From the NCBI GenBank assembly GCA_028015205.1, contig CM051511.1, positions 38,341,204-38,405,203 of the forward strand: DNA of 64,000 bases. The letters are read 5' to 3'. Within the stretch, counting starts at the first letter, position 1. Each line of letters starts with the position of its first letter. This document shows, piece after piece, positions 23,701-32,040 of this stretch. This stretch comes from Mytilisepta virgata (taxonomy: Eukaryota > Mollusca > Bivalvia > Mytilida > Mytilidae). The notes under the pieces were generated by a model. The model was not told the DNA's origin. It searched no databases and saw only the letters and a program-made list of their open reading frames with translations. Position numbers and translations under genes: made by a program.

Positions 23701-24983
23701 TTGACGTTAACGTTGCTAATAGAAATATTAGCTCTTGGGTCGTTAATTGCATATACCTGTATTGCGATATGTGTAATAACTGTTCGATACAACCCAGTCA
23801 ATATTGGTTTGTACCAAGAATATGAAGATTTAAATGATGAAAAATTGATGCAATGCACTGAATTTTTGTATACATCGCTTCTGACAAATCACATGAGCAA
23901 TAAAAATGATATTTGCAAAGGTTTTACCGAAAATGAAAAGAATGGATTTTTAAACAGATTTTCACATGAACCTGACAAAAACAAAGTATTAGGTGGAAAG
24001 CCGCGGAATAGTACATATCAGAAAATGGACAGTGTCATTAATGATACTCCAGTTGGAAGTCAAAGTAGTTTGTTCCAATTACCTATAGACGTTGCAGTCG
24101 AACCTACAAATTCGACTTCAATGACGTCGTCTGTAGCGCTTATTGTATTTATCATTGCGTCGACAGTATTTTCATTTGTTGTGACGTTTGCAAGTGATTC
24201 ATTAATTTTTGGAACTTGGTGGGCTACTGCCTGTTTATTGATATCTGTGATAATTTTAATAATTTCTACAATAATTATTCTCAGACAACCTCAGAATCAA
24301 ACGAAATTACTTTTCAAAACGCCGTATGTGCCATTTGTTCCTTTAATGTCGATATTTGTGAACATGTTGATGATGTCATCGCTGTCATACAGAGCATGGC
24401 TGAGATTTAGTGTATGGCTTTTCTTAGGTGAGTTTTGAGAGTATATTTACAGATGTACGGCATTTTCGAAAAATATAAGTCGAATTGGGTCCAATTCATT
24501 TGTACAATTTGAAAAATATCGTGCGACCTTCATAGAAAATACTTGGTTATGCAATTTGAAAATAAAAACTTTCAAAGGCGTAAAAGATGCAATATGGTCT
24601 GCTTTATATCTAGAGACTGTAATAAATGTACTTAGGATGATAAAAATAACTTTTCAAAGAATACTTTAGAACCAATGAATTCATTTACGTATTCCTAAAC
24701 AAAAGAACGTACAAAGCATAAACTCGAAACGAAAGAAAAAAGCCTGATACATGTACATGCAAACAAGACGAAAAAAAATGTCAGTATATAGGTATTACTA
24801 CATTTACTTGCAACATCATACTATTATAAACGTTGATTGAAATATTAAATATTTATATTCTTTATTACAGGCCTTATTGTATATTGTATCTATGGGATCA
24901 GAAATAGTGCAGAAAAAGAAACAGACGAACAGGAAGTTGTGTTGTATGAAATCAATGAACATGAACGCACGTCACTTAAATAA
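9490..24983 (+). CDS. Cationic amino acid transporter (SLC7 CAT branch, SLC7A4/14-like), 7 coding exons
   Basis: A multi-pass plasma- or endomembrane permease of the APC superfamily; CAT relatives carry arginine, lysine and ornithine. Joining 9490-9607, 12267-12386, 13585-13780, 15744-15858, 16483-16620, 23260-24427 and 24871-24983 gives 1968 bases, or 655 residues plus TAA, a normal CAT length. Landmarks in order: N-terminal FCRRKTIDP (11-19); LLGIGVAGSLGIGVYVI (36-52) at TM1; AGPSAVIS (61-68); GLCYSEFSTRLPQAGSSY (80-97) with the conserved acidic residue E85; LGELSAFVVGW (104-114); AKAWSQYFD (128-136); NWT sequon (215-217); FFPFGITGVISGAAT (222-236); EETREPIKTIP from 252. A hydrophilic loop spans about 405-516, then the C-terminal membrane block and the WLFLGLIVYCIYGIRNS end. 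The start at 9490 is chosen because it places the RRK motif as in CAT proteins; an upstream in-frame Met at 9385 lies before a splice-acceptor-like site. CAT proteins usually have 'GVKxS' between TM5 and TM6; here it is CTPKVPT. Substrate is not predictable from sequence, since some SLC7A4/14 members lack plasma-membrane CAT activity. Confidence 0.93.
9905..10110 (-). repeat. Dispersed repeat family D in intron 1
   Basis: 'acagacaaaacccgggaag', 'aacacgaactcctataaaaa' and 'aactcaggtgctccgaaggg' match the reverse complement of the longer copy at 42120-42400. The family is scattered in this window at 21520, 22540, 34160, 42120 and 54513. Confidence 0.6.
10405..10525 (+). mobile_element. Truncated TTAA-family MITE in intron 1
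   Basis: The right end 'aagcacgtggtcaataatgg' followed by 'tcctggtacctta' corresponds to the right terminus of the MITE at 25782-26058 ('aatcacgtggtcatttatgg', 'tctggatacctta'). The left end is lost or diverged. Confidence 0.45.
10741..10860. repeat. Short tandem repeat, 3 copies of ~40 bp
   Basis: Three imperfect copies begin 'aatgacct' (10746, 10788, 10828) and include 'cgtgtgcgttat' and 'gactcc'. Each copy contributes one TGACCT half-site to the cluster described separately. Confidence 0.6.
10747..11263. promoter_or_regulatory. Cluster of TGACCT/AGGTCA half-sites in intron 1
   Basis: Exact six-base half-sites fall at 10747, 10789, 10829, 11148 (AGGTCA), 11175, 11197, 11226 (AGGTCA) and 11258. 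Eight in about 520 bases is far above the expectation for a random hexamer. Segment 11196-11232 also forms a hairpin, with 'ctgacctgact' facing 'agtcaggtcag'. AGGTCA is the known core half-site of nuclear receptors; function here is inference. The first three sites lie in tandem copies and are not independent. Confidence 0.35.
11264..12266. other. Rest of intron 1, nothing recognised
   Basis: AT-rich intronic sequence with no feature I can name, ending in the exon 2 acceptor. Confidence 0.5.
12267..12386 (+). CDS. Transporter exon 2 (residues 40-79)
   Basis: The acceptor is 'gtttacag' at 12259-12266 and the donor is 'gttggt' at 12387 (phase 1). It encodes TM1 GAGVYV-like sequence and TM2, including AGPSAVISVIIAGVAALLSG. 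The final glycine codon is split and joins exon 3 to form the conserved GLCYSEF. Confidence 0.9.
12387..13584. other. Intron 2, nothing recognised
   Basis: An AT-rich GT-AG intron with no obvious mobile element or coding sequence. Confidence 0.6.
13585..13780 (+). CDS. Transporter exon 3 (residues 80-144, first two bases of 145)
   Basis: The acceptor is 'taatttcag' ending at 13584 and the donor is 'gtataa' at 13781 (phase 2). It carries the CAT signature CYSEFSTRLPQAGSSYVF, the GEL motif and the AKAWSQYFDGIL segment. An NGT sequon sits at residues 140-142. Confidence 0.92.
14458..14476. repeat. (TA)n microsatellite, intron 3
   Basis: A short run of alternating T and A. Confidence 0.8.
14477..14727. 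repeat. Unnamed repeat between two (TA)n tracts, intron 3
   Basis: The segment begins 'acgtctaaaaagatgcaaaa', contains 'tcactgagatccttcatcag' and the local duplicate 'gacttttatttatttttatt', and ends in 'ctttagacgt'. The mirrored 'acgtcta'/'tagacgt' ends beside the two (TA)n runs suggest an inserted element with short inverted termini. Weak evidence. Confidence 0.35.
14728..14775. repeat. (TA)n microsatellite, intron 3
   Basis: About 24 TA dinucleotides in a row; likely polymorphic. Confidence 0.9.
15068..15202. repeat. 135-bp near-palindrome (foldback) in intron 3
   Basis: The left arm 'agattctccttcaatttact' continues with 'cgtgagttatggaatttttc'. The right arm mirrors it, ending 'aaggagaatct', with 'gtggacaaattccataactc' inside. 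A small central AT-rich loop lies near 15130. Transcribed as part of the transporter pre-mRNA, it would form a long stem. Confidence 0.8.
15744..15858 (+). CDS. Transporter exon 4 (residues 145-183)
   Basis: The acceptor is 'tatacttttgcag' ending at 15743 and the donor is 'gtagat' at 15859 (phase 0). It encodes an extracellular stretch with an NGS sequon (154-156), the PDLL motif shared with CAT relatives, and a hydrophobic helix ending in CTPK where most CATs have GVK. Confidence 0.85.
16073..16400 (+). mobile_element. MITE with TTAA ends in intron 4
   Basis: The left terminus is 'ttaaacggccattctgatct' and the right terminus is 'taatgaccgtttaa', giving a 13-bp imperfect inverted repeat bounded by TTAA. 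A related diverged copy lies at 35134-35335. No coding capacity. TTAA ends suggest piggyBac-type mobilisation, which is inference. Confidence 0.6.
16483..16620 (+). CDS. Transporter exon 5 (residues 184-229)
   Basis: The acceptor is 'ttttctgcag' ending at 16482 and the donor is 'gtaagt' at 16621; both boundaries are phase 0. It encodes a membrane helix, the loop HENWTDSPGFFPFG and the conserved FGxxG end that continues in exon 6. Confidence 0.9.
16621..19137. other. First part of intron 5
   Basis: AT-rich sequence with several unrecognised frames below 80 codons. Nothing here resembles an extra transporter exon, and exons 5 and 6 join without loss of conserved residues. Confidence 0.5.
19138..20330 (-). 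pseudogene. Decayed LINE reverse-transcriptase C-terminal region, antisense in intron 5
   Basis: Read on the minus strand, short stretches in shifting frames match the post-catalytic region of non-LTR retrotransposon ORF2. In order these are LMYNSEIWYMDYNEK, then KFCKSILGLSLKSSK and RLGRDNIQL, then KYWMNQEPILDIL, RKTFTKLKLNGHIFEI, and an IDDEEHLLF segment where such proteins carry a Cys/His motif. Many stops and frameshifts separate them, so it is dead. The 3' end probably lies at 19138, just after 'ttcaataaacat', which contains AATAAA. This is established family knowledge applied to degraded sequence; the clade is undetermined. Confidence 0.7.
20343..20623 (+). mobile_element. 281-bp MITE with GGTGGTACC termini and TTAA target site
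   Basis: The left end is 'ttaaggtggtacccaacact' and the right end is 'agtgttaggtaccaccttaa', a 20-bp inverted repeat including the flanking TTAA on both sides. The internal sequence is AT-rich and non-coding. TTAA duplication is typical of piggyBac-like transposition. The well-kept ends suggest fairly recent activity. Confidence 0.85.
20624..21199. other. Intron 5 interval, nothing recognised
   Basis: AT-rich; no supported feature. Confidence 0.45.
21200..21226. repeat. Poly-G run in intron 5
   Basis: Twenty-one G residues, one C, then five more G. The length should be treated with caution because of sequencing slippage. G-quadruplex formation is possible on this strand of the pre-mRNA. Confidence 0.85.
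21520..21582 (-). repeat. Fragment of dispersed repeat family D
   Basis: 'cgtaatccattggacagaca' and 'acccgggaagacaaatgaac' match the family D copy at 9925-9975. Confidence 0.5.
21783..22231 (+). pseudogene. Coding-like segment with an apparent frameshift, family unknown
   Basis: A 91-codon frame (21783-22058) contains a Cys-rich stretch (CDHEVCYSLTLDTTICVKH) and ends FKDRNKPRYFLMS. At about 22044-22050 the reading shifts by one base within a T run, and a second frame runs open for roughly 60 codons to TAA at 22229-22231, with a basic helix-like part VVRKVKREARYVQLQSLLRH. Together they would make about 150 residues. I do not recognise a family. It lies on the same strand as the transporter, inside intron 5, with no evident splice sites. 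It may be a decayed retrocopy or mobile-element fragment, or chance. Confidence 0.25.
22540..22640 (-). repeat. Fragment of dispersed repeat family D
   Basis: 'aaagtcaagaaataccaaag' and 'ataaactccgaagaacaacg' match the reverse complement of 42300-42390 ('aaagtcaagaaataccaaag', 'ccaactccggagaacaacg'). Confidence 0.55.
22828..23063 (-). mobile_element. Possible hAT-type transposon end in intron 5
   Basis: The end 'cggtgaatcgttacacccct' followed by 'ag' reads on the other strand as 'ctaggggtgtaacgattcac', close to the CAGGGGTGTAACG-type termini known for hAT elements. The partner terminus was not found and may be degraded. An internal 'cgatacgataagcgtatcg' palindrome is present. Confidence 0.35.
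23260..24427 (+). CDS. Transporter exon 6, the large exon (residues 230-618, first base of 619)
   Basis: The acceptor is 'ggttttcacag' ending at 23259 and the donor is 'gtgagt' at 24428 (phase 1). This one exon covers over half the protein: VISGAATLFCIFSGID, the EETREP motif, SAGLVGSIFAIPRLLFAM, the LGSLIAYT helix, the hydrophilic loop from RYNPVN (405), and the C-terminal helices with FVPLMSIFVNMLMM. Where CAT1 has 'AMAEDGLL' this protein has AMNTDRLL, replacing a small residue by arginine. Confidence 0.95.
24428..24870. other. Intron 6, nothing recognised
   Basis: A short GT-AG intron between the last two coding exons; AT-rich, no repeats noted. Confidence 0.7.
24871..24983 (+). CDS. Transporter exon 7 (residues 619-655, stop)
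   Basis: The acceptor is 'tttattacag' ending at 24870. It completes the last membrane helix (GLIVYCIYGIRNS) and an acidic cytoplasmic tail ending HERTSLK, then TAA at 24981-24983. Confidence 0.92.
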
Positions 24984-25003
24984 TTCATAAACCATGTCAA
25001 CAC

Positions 25004-25009
25004 AATAAA
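25004..25009 (+). promoter_or_regulatory. Candidate polyadenylation signal of the transporter
   Basis: AATAAA lies 20 bases after the stop codon and is followed by a T-rich stretch. If used, the 3' untranslated region would be very short; later signals cannot be excluded. Confidence 0.5.
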
Positions 25010-25781
25010 ATGTAATTTTTTAATTCCCCTTCGCATTTTATGTTATCTTGGTTACCTTTGACGTGCACAATGTATATCATCACAGTAAGGTAAAGATATA
25101 GTTTTGAAATCCACAAGAGTACGTTGCATGTTATAATTATTAATGATTTTTACATAAAATTTTAGTGGAAAAAGCACACATGATCATTGGGATTTTATCT
25201 GCATTTTGAAATCTCGTCGTCCTAAATTGATAAAAAATTAATGGGATTAACTGACTGTAAAGCGCATGAAAAATTCATGCCAAAACAACGATACCAAGTA
25301 GAAATGTACATGTATGACAAAAATTCAACCAAACTTTTGATGATCTGTCCACAATAAGATACGCCGATGGACAAAAACATGGATGGAAAGGGTTACAAAC
25401 TTCGCCAAATTAACCAAAAGCTAAATTGCAATAATTTGCCAATGGTCAGATCATGCCCAACCAGGTTACGAAATACGAAAGCGATAGAATGATGAATGAG
25501 TAGTTGCGTACACAATATATACGCTAGGATGAACAACGATAATCCAAGGAGTGGGGGATATAAATATCATATTTTGATAAGTCAGGGAGTGGAGCAATAA
25601 ACTTTTAGAAATAAGTAATATAGTGTATTATACTATCTTAGTGTTCATAAATGCGATACTTATACTTTTCATATTTATGCAAGATTATTGAAGTTAATGA
25701 AATAAAAAATGCAGCAGGACACATCTCCATTGCAAACATTTCCAAAACATATAGCTTGATATTCTCTACACCTTCGCCTGA
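25010..25781. other. Spacer downstream of the transporter
   Basis: No coding sequence or clear repeat seen. Confidence 0.45.
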
Positions 25782-26058
25782 TTAAGGTATCCGGACCATA
25801 ATAGATCATGATCGAAAATTGTATCTCTTTTTGACCGTGAATGACTGAACCAAACAATTTAAAGCTGGAATTTTGTATGTATATTTTTCTCAAGTTGAAA
25901 CACACTTTGTTGCTTATATGCAGAGTCTGTAAAAATAAGTTAGTTATATTGGCATTTCCGAAGTTTGCCGATAATTACCGAGGTCAATTAATTCTTTGTA
26001 TGGAACATCCGGGAACTTTTGAATAATCACGTGGTCATTTATGGTCTGGATACCTTAA
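25782..26058 (+). mobile_element. 277-bp MITE with GGTATCCGG termini and TTAA target site
   Basis: The left end is 'ttaaggtatccggaccataa' and the right end is 'ttatggtctggataccttaa', an inverted repeat of about 20 bases with two mismatches, including flanking TTAA. The internal block 'ccgataattaccgaggtca' is shared with the decayed copy at 2757-3008, and the right end with the fragment at 10405-10525. Non-coding, non-autonomous DNA transposon. Confidence 0.85.
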
Positions 26059-27052
26059 GGCACAATAACAAAGTAGCGTTACACCACTTTCAAAGGTTTG
26101 TGTATACTCCGATACTTATAGTTCCTGATTATTTTATTTATTTATTTTTTTTATTCTTCTATTACAATTAATAATTGTTTTTTTTTTAGTTTTATGCCTT
26201 AAGTTGAATTGAACATGATTGCGATACATGTTATTCGTTTGGTTTGAAAAATATAAAACATGGATGTTAGAATTTACATTTATACCATATCTTTTCATAA
26301 TTTTTACTTGTGCTTGCTTTAACTGGGAGTTCACATTGCTAGTGCTTTAGTTTCTGTGCTGTCATGTTCTATTTTTGTTCATATTATTATATGTTTTTAA
26401 TTCTTTTAGTTGTTGCATATGTTTGTTGTGTTCCGTTCTCATGACTGTGTTTTTTCATTGGCTTTAGAATTTACTGTCTTTTCTCAGTTTTTCCGCTTCG
26501 TTATTCCTTTTTTGCCAATGTTTAACGCGAATTTGCATTGTACACGTATGGAAAAAATATGCTCGTTTAACCGTCTATGTTTATTTCCCTTACATAGTAG
26601 GCCACTTCAGCAATACTATTTGAATATTCGGTACGAAATTTTGAGGTAATCATTTTAACCTCCACCGTTTTTTGGCATTGGTTGCTACTGATCTAAGGAG
26701 TCGCGAAATATGCAGATATAATGTATCAGATTTGATATCACAAGGTGATAAATCCGCTGCTTTCATCAATATCATTTTTTTCCGAACGATTGATGTATCT
26801 TCTTTTCTGTTTAAATCTTCAATGCATTATCAACACCAGCTTATATCTCAAATTCATAATAATTGGCTATGGTTTTCAATATGCTGAGTAATTTCAAAAT
26901 TTGGGAAATGTGATTCTATTAAATAGTTTCAGTGTGAAGTGTGTGTATTGACCAATTTCTGTTCCTATAAATATGGCTATGAAAGAGATTGAACATTAGT
27001 TTAGAGCCGATTTTGAAGATATAAAACTCGTATGTAATTAACTTGAATTAAA
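26059..27052. other. AT-rich spacer
   Basis: Only short frames, the longest 79 codons at 26410-26649, with no recognisable family. Confidence 0.4.
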
Positions 27053-27080
27053 CACGCACGCACACACACACACACACACA
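27053..27080. repeat. (CA)n microsatellite
   Basis: About 13 CA dinucleotides with two G interruptions near the start. Confidence 0.9.
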
Positions 27081-27655
27081 TTAAGGAAATTATATTAAAT
27101 ATTAACACATTCATGAGTATTTGCAATTGTTCTGCATGACAGAGATAAAAAGGCGTTTCATCGTGAATATGTCACAACACACGAGGTTATTGCAGTTTGA
27201 CAATCCTCAAAGTATTATAATTTATACACAAGCAGTTAATGAGGCATTTTTTTGGTTATGTTGGTTCAATGATGGCATAATTATGGGCCTTGTCATAAAA
27301 TATTAAAGACAACAATACTTCTTTAGTCATTGTTAGTGAAAACAATGACGTAAAACATACCAAAATAGCTAATAATGATATATAATTTATATAGTATTGA
27401 TTTGGTTTATTTGATTTTCAAATATACTGACGAAATATTTTAATAACATGTCAAAATGAAATAAAATTTGTTTACTGAGCATAACAGCAAATCAATGACA
27501 ATGACAGATTTTAAATATAATTTTTTGCGTTCATAAATTGCAATCTATTTGCAATAGCCAGTTCATCTGTTTTAAACTCATAAACTACATTTAAAATAGA
27601 TTTTGCAAATGAACGTGCTTCAAACTAGTGCCAAGTAAATATAAAGCCAGATTGC
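27081..27655. other. Spacer, nothing recognised
   Basis: AT-rich, no supported feature. Confidence 0.4.
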
Positions 27656-28190
27656 TAAATAAAGAGACTCGAATTTGTGTGTCACTTCTTCTTTCGAGTA
27701 AAATCTGAATATGCTTTCATAACATAAATGATCAAGGCACAGTGTAGTTTTTCATCACTGAGTGTGGGAGAAAAACGGAAAATAACCAATTTGGATACAC
27801 AATCCTTCCCTTCGCCCGACTCTGAAATTTCTTTACGGTTGTCAATCCGTTCAACGGGTACATGTCAAACACTATATTTGTGGTTTCTGTTGCTCAGCCT
27901 ACCAATTTGCATTTAGATAAACCATTCTTTTGTTTAAATTTTTAAGCTTAATCTGAGACTTGGGCTCGACCTGTCCTATGTGAGTTCTCATAAACCTATA
28001 TATCCCTTCGTTCATCAAATTATAGTAAATGTCATTTCGGCACTTGGTCAAATCGGCATCTGATCAAATCGGTACCTGGTTAAATCGGTACTAGTAAATT
28101 AGAGTCAAATCGGCACCTATCTATATTACTAAATGAAGACTCGAATTTTGTGTCGCTTCTTCTTTCGAGTAAAATCTATGAATATGCATT
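27656..28190 (+). repeat. Direct repeat pair with short internal tandem repeats
   Basis: A block reading 'gactcgaattttgtgtcgct' plus 'tcttctttcgagtaaaatct' occurs at 28136-28178 and, slightly diverged, at 27667-27708. Between them (28029-28120) the motif 'aaatcggcacctggt' recurs about five times. This looks like a repeated element boundary or small tandem array; family unknown. Confidence 0.5.
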
Positions 28191-28689
28191 TTTAACATAT
28201 CACGGAGTTTGAAGATCTGTTTTGGTTTTTTTTGTGCGCAAAAAATCGCTGTATGTTAGTTTAGATAAACAAACGGGACAAATAGGTTATTAAAAATATA
28301 TACTATCACTTTATGCCAACGATTTCGCGGATTTAATCTAGTATCATATAATCAATAAAAATTTCAATAAACATTAATATTAATAAACATGTATCTATTG
28401 ATATTGAGATTTGGTCATGCAAATGGTTTTTTGGCCCTATAGTATGTACCTGTATGATTTTTAACGAAGTATGTCCAAAACATACACAGTATCAAAAGTT
28501 TCCAGTAATTAATATGACATGTAGTCATATACAAGTAAGTGTCTTTAATCCATCACCTCTTTTCAGTCCTGTTAATCGTTTTTTTATGTACAATGTATAG
28601 CTTTTGCTTCTAATTCTAATATTCTTTAATTATTAACAAGTAAATGTTGTCGCGTAACCTAATTATTTATATACCCTTGTCCATCTAGT
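28191..28689. other. Spacer, nothing recognised
   Basis: AT-rich, no supported feature. Confidence 0.4.
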
Positions 28690-28870
28690 TACCGACTATT
28701 TAAGGAGTGGATTGAGTATCCAGCAACTTTTTTTTATGACCGTCTGTACTATCCGGACTCTTATATGTTTGTGTTTTGTGCTTGTATGAAAATTTTTGTC
28801 TGGGATTCTGTAAATTGGATAATAAGTTATTAATATGTCAATGCTGAACTTTCCTGAACTTTTTACACAA
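28690..28870 (+). repeat. Decayed dispersed repeat family A
   Basis: 'atgtttgtgttttgtgctt' and 'atgtcaatgctgaactttcc' correspond to 'atgtttgtgttttgtactct' and 'atgtcattgttgacctttcc' in the copy at 896-1120. Confidence 0.45.
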
Positions 28871-29221
28871 TGCTACAGTGGATAACCACATAAGTTCCTA
28901 TCATGCATAAAACAAAATATAACTTGATAATGGGTGCATAAAATATTCACATGAAATTTTACTTACATAATCTAAACCACAAGAATCTATAGCAACATAA
29001 TCTTGTGGACAATATTACAAGACCCTAGTATCACAAAAAATCTCAAAATGAAGATGTTTTCAACTTATTTTAAACGGAACAATTAAATCGATGAAAATAT
29101 GATCATATTAGCAAAAAAGTCAAGAGTTGGAGTGATATGAAACGAGAGCCCGCTAAACGATATGTCACTTTAACAACATATTGAACAGTTTGGCAATTTT
29201 AAATTTGCTCTTCAACTTTTT

Positions 29222-29345
29222 GGATTGTTGTTTTGGTTTTTAACATTTTAAGCCTTAAGCACAACTGACGAGTCGTCAATTGACGAAATGTGTACATCAT
29301 GTGCATCAAAAGTGGTATGAAAGAATTTATTACACTATATTTACA
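29222..29345 (+). repeat. Dispersed repeat family C, forward copy
   Basis: 'ggattgttgttttggttttt', 'cacaactgacgagtcgtcaa' and 'gacgaaatgtgtacatc' match the reverse complement of 5450-5585. Confidence 0.6.
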
Positions 29346-30290
29346 CCTGAACCTTTACCAACATGTCAATATGACAATTAAAAGCATAACTTAGAATTAT
29401 GTTATCTACTAGTAATCCACATGAATCCATAATTATTAAAGATTTGTGACAGACATGATGGGTTTGACTTCAGATGTTGGGACTTTCCCTGCTATAAGTA
29501 GTAACATACCAAATTACAAGCCCGTGGTGTCTATAGTTCTCAGCTGACTGGTTATTGTCGGGCACATGATATGAACAACGACTTTCTGAACGAAGTAAAA
29601 TTACTGCTTCAACATACTATGCAGGTTCAAATGTTGCTGTATAATTTGGTGTGTTTATTCCAGAAATGCGTCTAGTTGTCATTACATTTGGTATATCTAA
29701 CCTCCCCCCAAATATTTATTTTTTATAGACACGTACACTGACAAAACCCAAACAAGGCATAAGACCTTACACATTGCTATTTAGTGTACTGTTTTGTTAC
29801 TCGATATTGACTTGTTTCCAATTGCAATAATAACACTGGGCTGGGTATACATCAATGATGATTCAAGGCCATCTGATCTGTAGCGAAATGCAAAAAAAAA
29901 GAGCAATCATAGGAAAGTGATTATAAGTTCTCTTTCGTGACATATCGAGATGGATTCCTTGTTTTAACAAAAATGAGACATGAACCATAAAGATACGATG
30001 ACACATATAAAATAATATAATTATATATCCAAATCTGGAGTGGCCTGCAAGTAAATTAGCTGACAATATCCAATTCTAAAAAAAAATCCTTATATGTATA
30101 TAATATACATAATTTGTAAATAACTGGAAAATTATACTTATTTAAGTAATTGAGCTGAACGAACAACATTTCAGATGTATATTATATCATACTGACCTGT
30201 GTATGGTAAAGACTGAGAGCAAAAATGGCATGTGTAATTTGATCGACAAAAAGCCGAATTAATACGATAAAGGAGGATCAATATGAAGCG
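29346..30290. other. Spacer, nothing recognised
   Basis: AT-rich, no supported feature. Confidence 0.4.
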
Positions 30291-30719
30291 CCGTTCGAGT
30301 CATAATTCATTTTGTTACACGTCAGCTAGAGGTACAGGTAACACTTTGTTCATGTACCCTAGAGGTACACGTAACACTTTGTTCACGTACCCTAGAGGTA
30401 CACGTAACACTTTGCTCACGTACCCTAGAGGTACACGTAACAGTTTGTTCACGTACCCTGGAGGTACACGTAACTGTTTGTTCACGTACCCTGGTCAATT
30501 AGTATTCTCGAGCAGACGAGTTCATTGTGCGTAGGGTATAAAGGTTATTCTAGGAACGTGAACAAATTGTTACGTGAACCTCTAGGGTACGTGAACAAAG
30601 TGTTACGTGTACCTCTAGGTTACGTGAACAAAGTGTTACGTGTATCTCTAGGGTACGTTAACGACTTGTTATGCGTACCTCTAGCGTACATGTAACAAAA
30701 TGAATTATGACCCGAACGG
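30291..30719. mobile_element. Foldback element made of inverted 33-bp tandem arrays
   Basis: The left arm starts 'ccgttcgagtcataattcat' and then holds about five copies of a 33-base unit with core 'ctagaggtacacgtaacac' and 'tttgttcacgtac'. After a central non-repeated stretch (about 30495-30555), the right arm carries four inverted copies ('gtgaacaaagtgttacgtg' and 'acctctag') and ends 'aattatgacccgaacgg', mirroring the left end. On the + strand the left array is open as an 83-codon frame (30283-30534) because 33 bases equal 11 codons. It resembles FoldBack-type or foldback-MITE elements; no transposase is present. Confidence 0.75.
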
Positions 30720-31057
30720 TCCTTTATAGATCAAAAGCCACGACGAATTAGGGTGAGCGATACATGTAACACGGTATACAAATACACAGAAGTGAAAAGA
30801 GTAAAGTAATACAAAAATTGGTACTTATACATTCATCAACTCCAAAAACAAAAATCCAAAATTGTGGTGAACCATAGCACCAAACGGCCAGGAGTACGTG
30901 TATTGTAAAACTGTTGACAAAGGAAAACCGATCCTATAAGATAAATGTAAAGATTCATTATAAAATATTCAAGCAGCGACAAATAAGTGACATGATCACA
31001 CAGAGAACAAAAAAATAATACATTTCGGTGACCGTAACCACAAAAGAAAGTTTTTTT
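30720..31057. other. Spacer, nothing recognised
   Basis: No supported feature. Confidence 0.4.
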
Positions 31058-31089
31058 GGGGAAGGGGCGATGGGGTGGGGGGGGGAGGG
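31058..31089 (+). other. G-quadruplex motif
   Basis: Five G runs of three or more (GGGG, GGGG, GGGG, a run of nine, GGG) are separated by loops AA, CGAT, T and A. This satisfies the canonical quadruplex pattern on the + strand. It stands in AT-rich DNA with no adjacent gene. Confidence 0.7.
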
Positions 31090-32015
31090 TTGCACATCTG
31101 TGTTAAAAACAGGAGTATACTCTCAAGAAATAAAAGTTTGATTTGCACTCCTTGATTAAAGCTTATTAGGTACGTTCCTCCCTAAAACTTCGGATGCCAA
31201 AATGATAACAAAAATACTGCACATGAAAGCAATAGAACCAACAGGCCTAGTGTATCCAAAACCATGTTAGGTAAGGTTAATTTTTACTGAGAAAATTGGC
31301 CCGATGCACGTACCTTTAACACAATTTCAATATTTATCAAATTTCGGCGTATGATTATTCCATTCTAATTTGAAATTATATATTAACAAATGCTTTGGTT
31401 TTCGTATGCATGCAAAAGGCGATGGCCAATGTGCTTCCCTAATACTGCTTTTTTCGATATCACTTTCTTTGTGTTGTCTTCCACTTCGGCTTTTAAAATC
31501 AAACTTTGGGAGAATATCTATAATTTAAGATAGACACAATATACACATATACACATATACGTTACCTGCACTTCAGAAATGAAACAAAATGTATACCGCA
31601 TTTTCCACATATGATGAATATGTTCGGTAAATCTGGTATTTATAGCCATTTTTGTTTTGTTCAATTTGGAGTTGGGATGTTGTCTTGAATATCCGTTTTT
31701 TACATCAGAGGACCGTCAGGGCCTCGGGTGTATTGCCATCGCCTAAATTTCCCGCTTATTTGCATATATGCATATATTTAAATTAGTTTTGGAATGATAA
31801 CCGACCTATAAAAATTATAGACCCGCGGACATTATATAGTGCAAAATAAAATTCCTTATCGCTTCTTTTAAATTCATGTTTTCAATGAATACTCAGATTT
31901 TTTTTTTAAATCCAAATTAATAATATGAAAATGTTTTGTCGTTAGAAATATTAGTATATTAATCAAACAATCTTTAATATCAATGACGTACCGAAATATT
32001 GTTGTTGCGGATGAA
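31090..32015. other. Spacer, nothing recognised
   Basis: AT-rich, no supported feature. Confidence 0.4.
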
Positions 32016-32040
32016 TATATATATATATATATATATATAT
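32016..32040. repeat. (AT)n microsatellite
   Basis: About 12 AT dinucleotides. Confidence 0.85.

Noticed and set aside
30268..30285. 'aaaggagg' eight bases before an ATG, like a bacterial ribosome binding site
   Set aside because: The surrounding DNA is clearly eukaryotic (introns, SINE, MITEs) and the frame is a tandem repeat arm. I take the match as chance.
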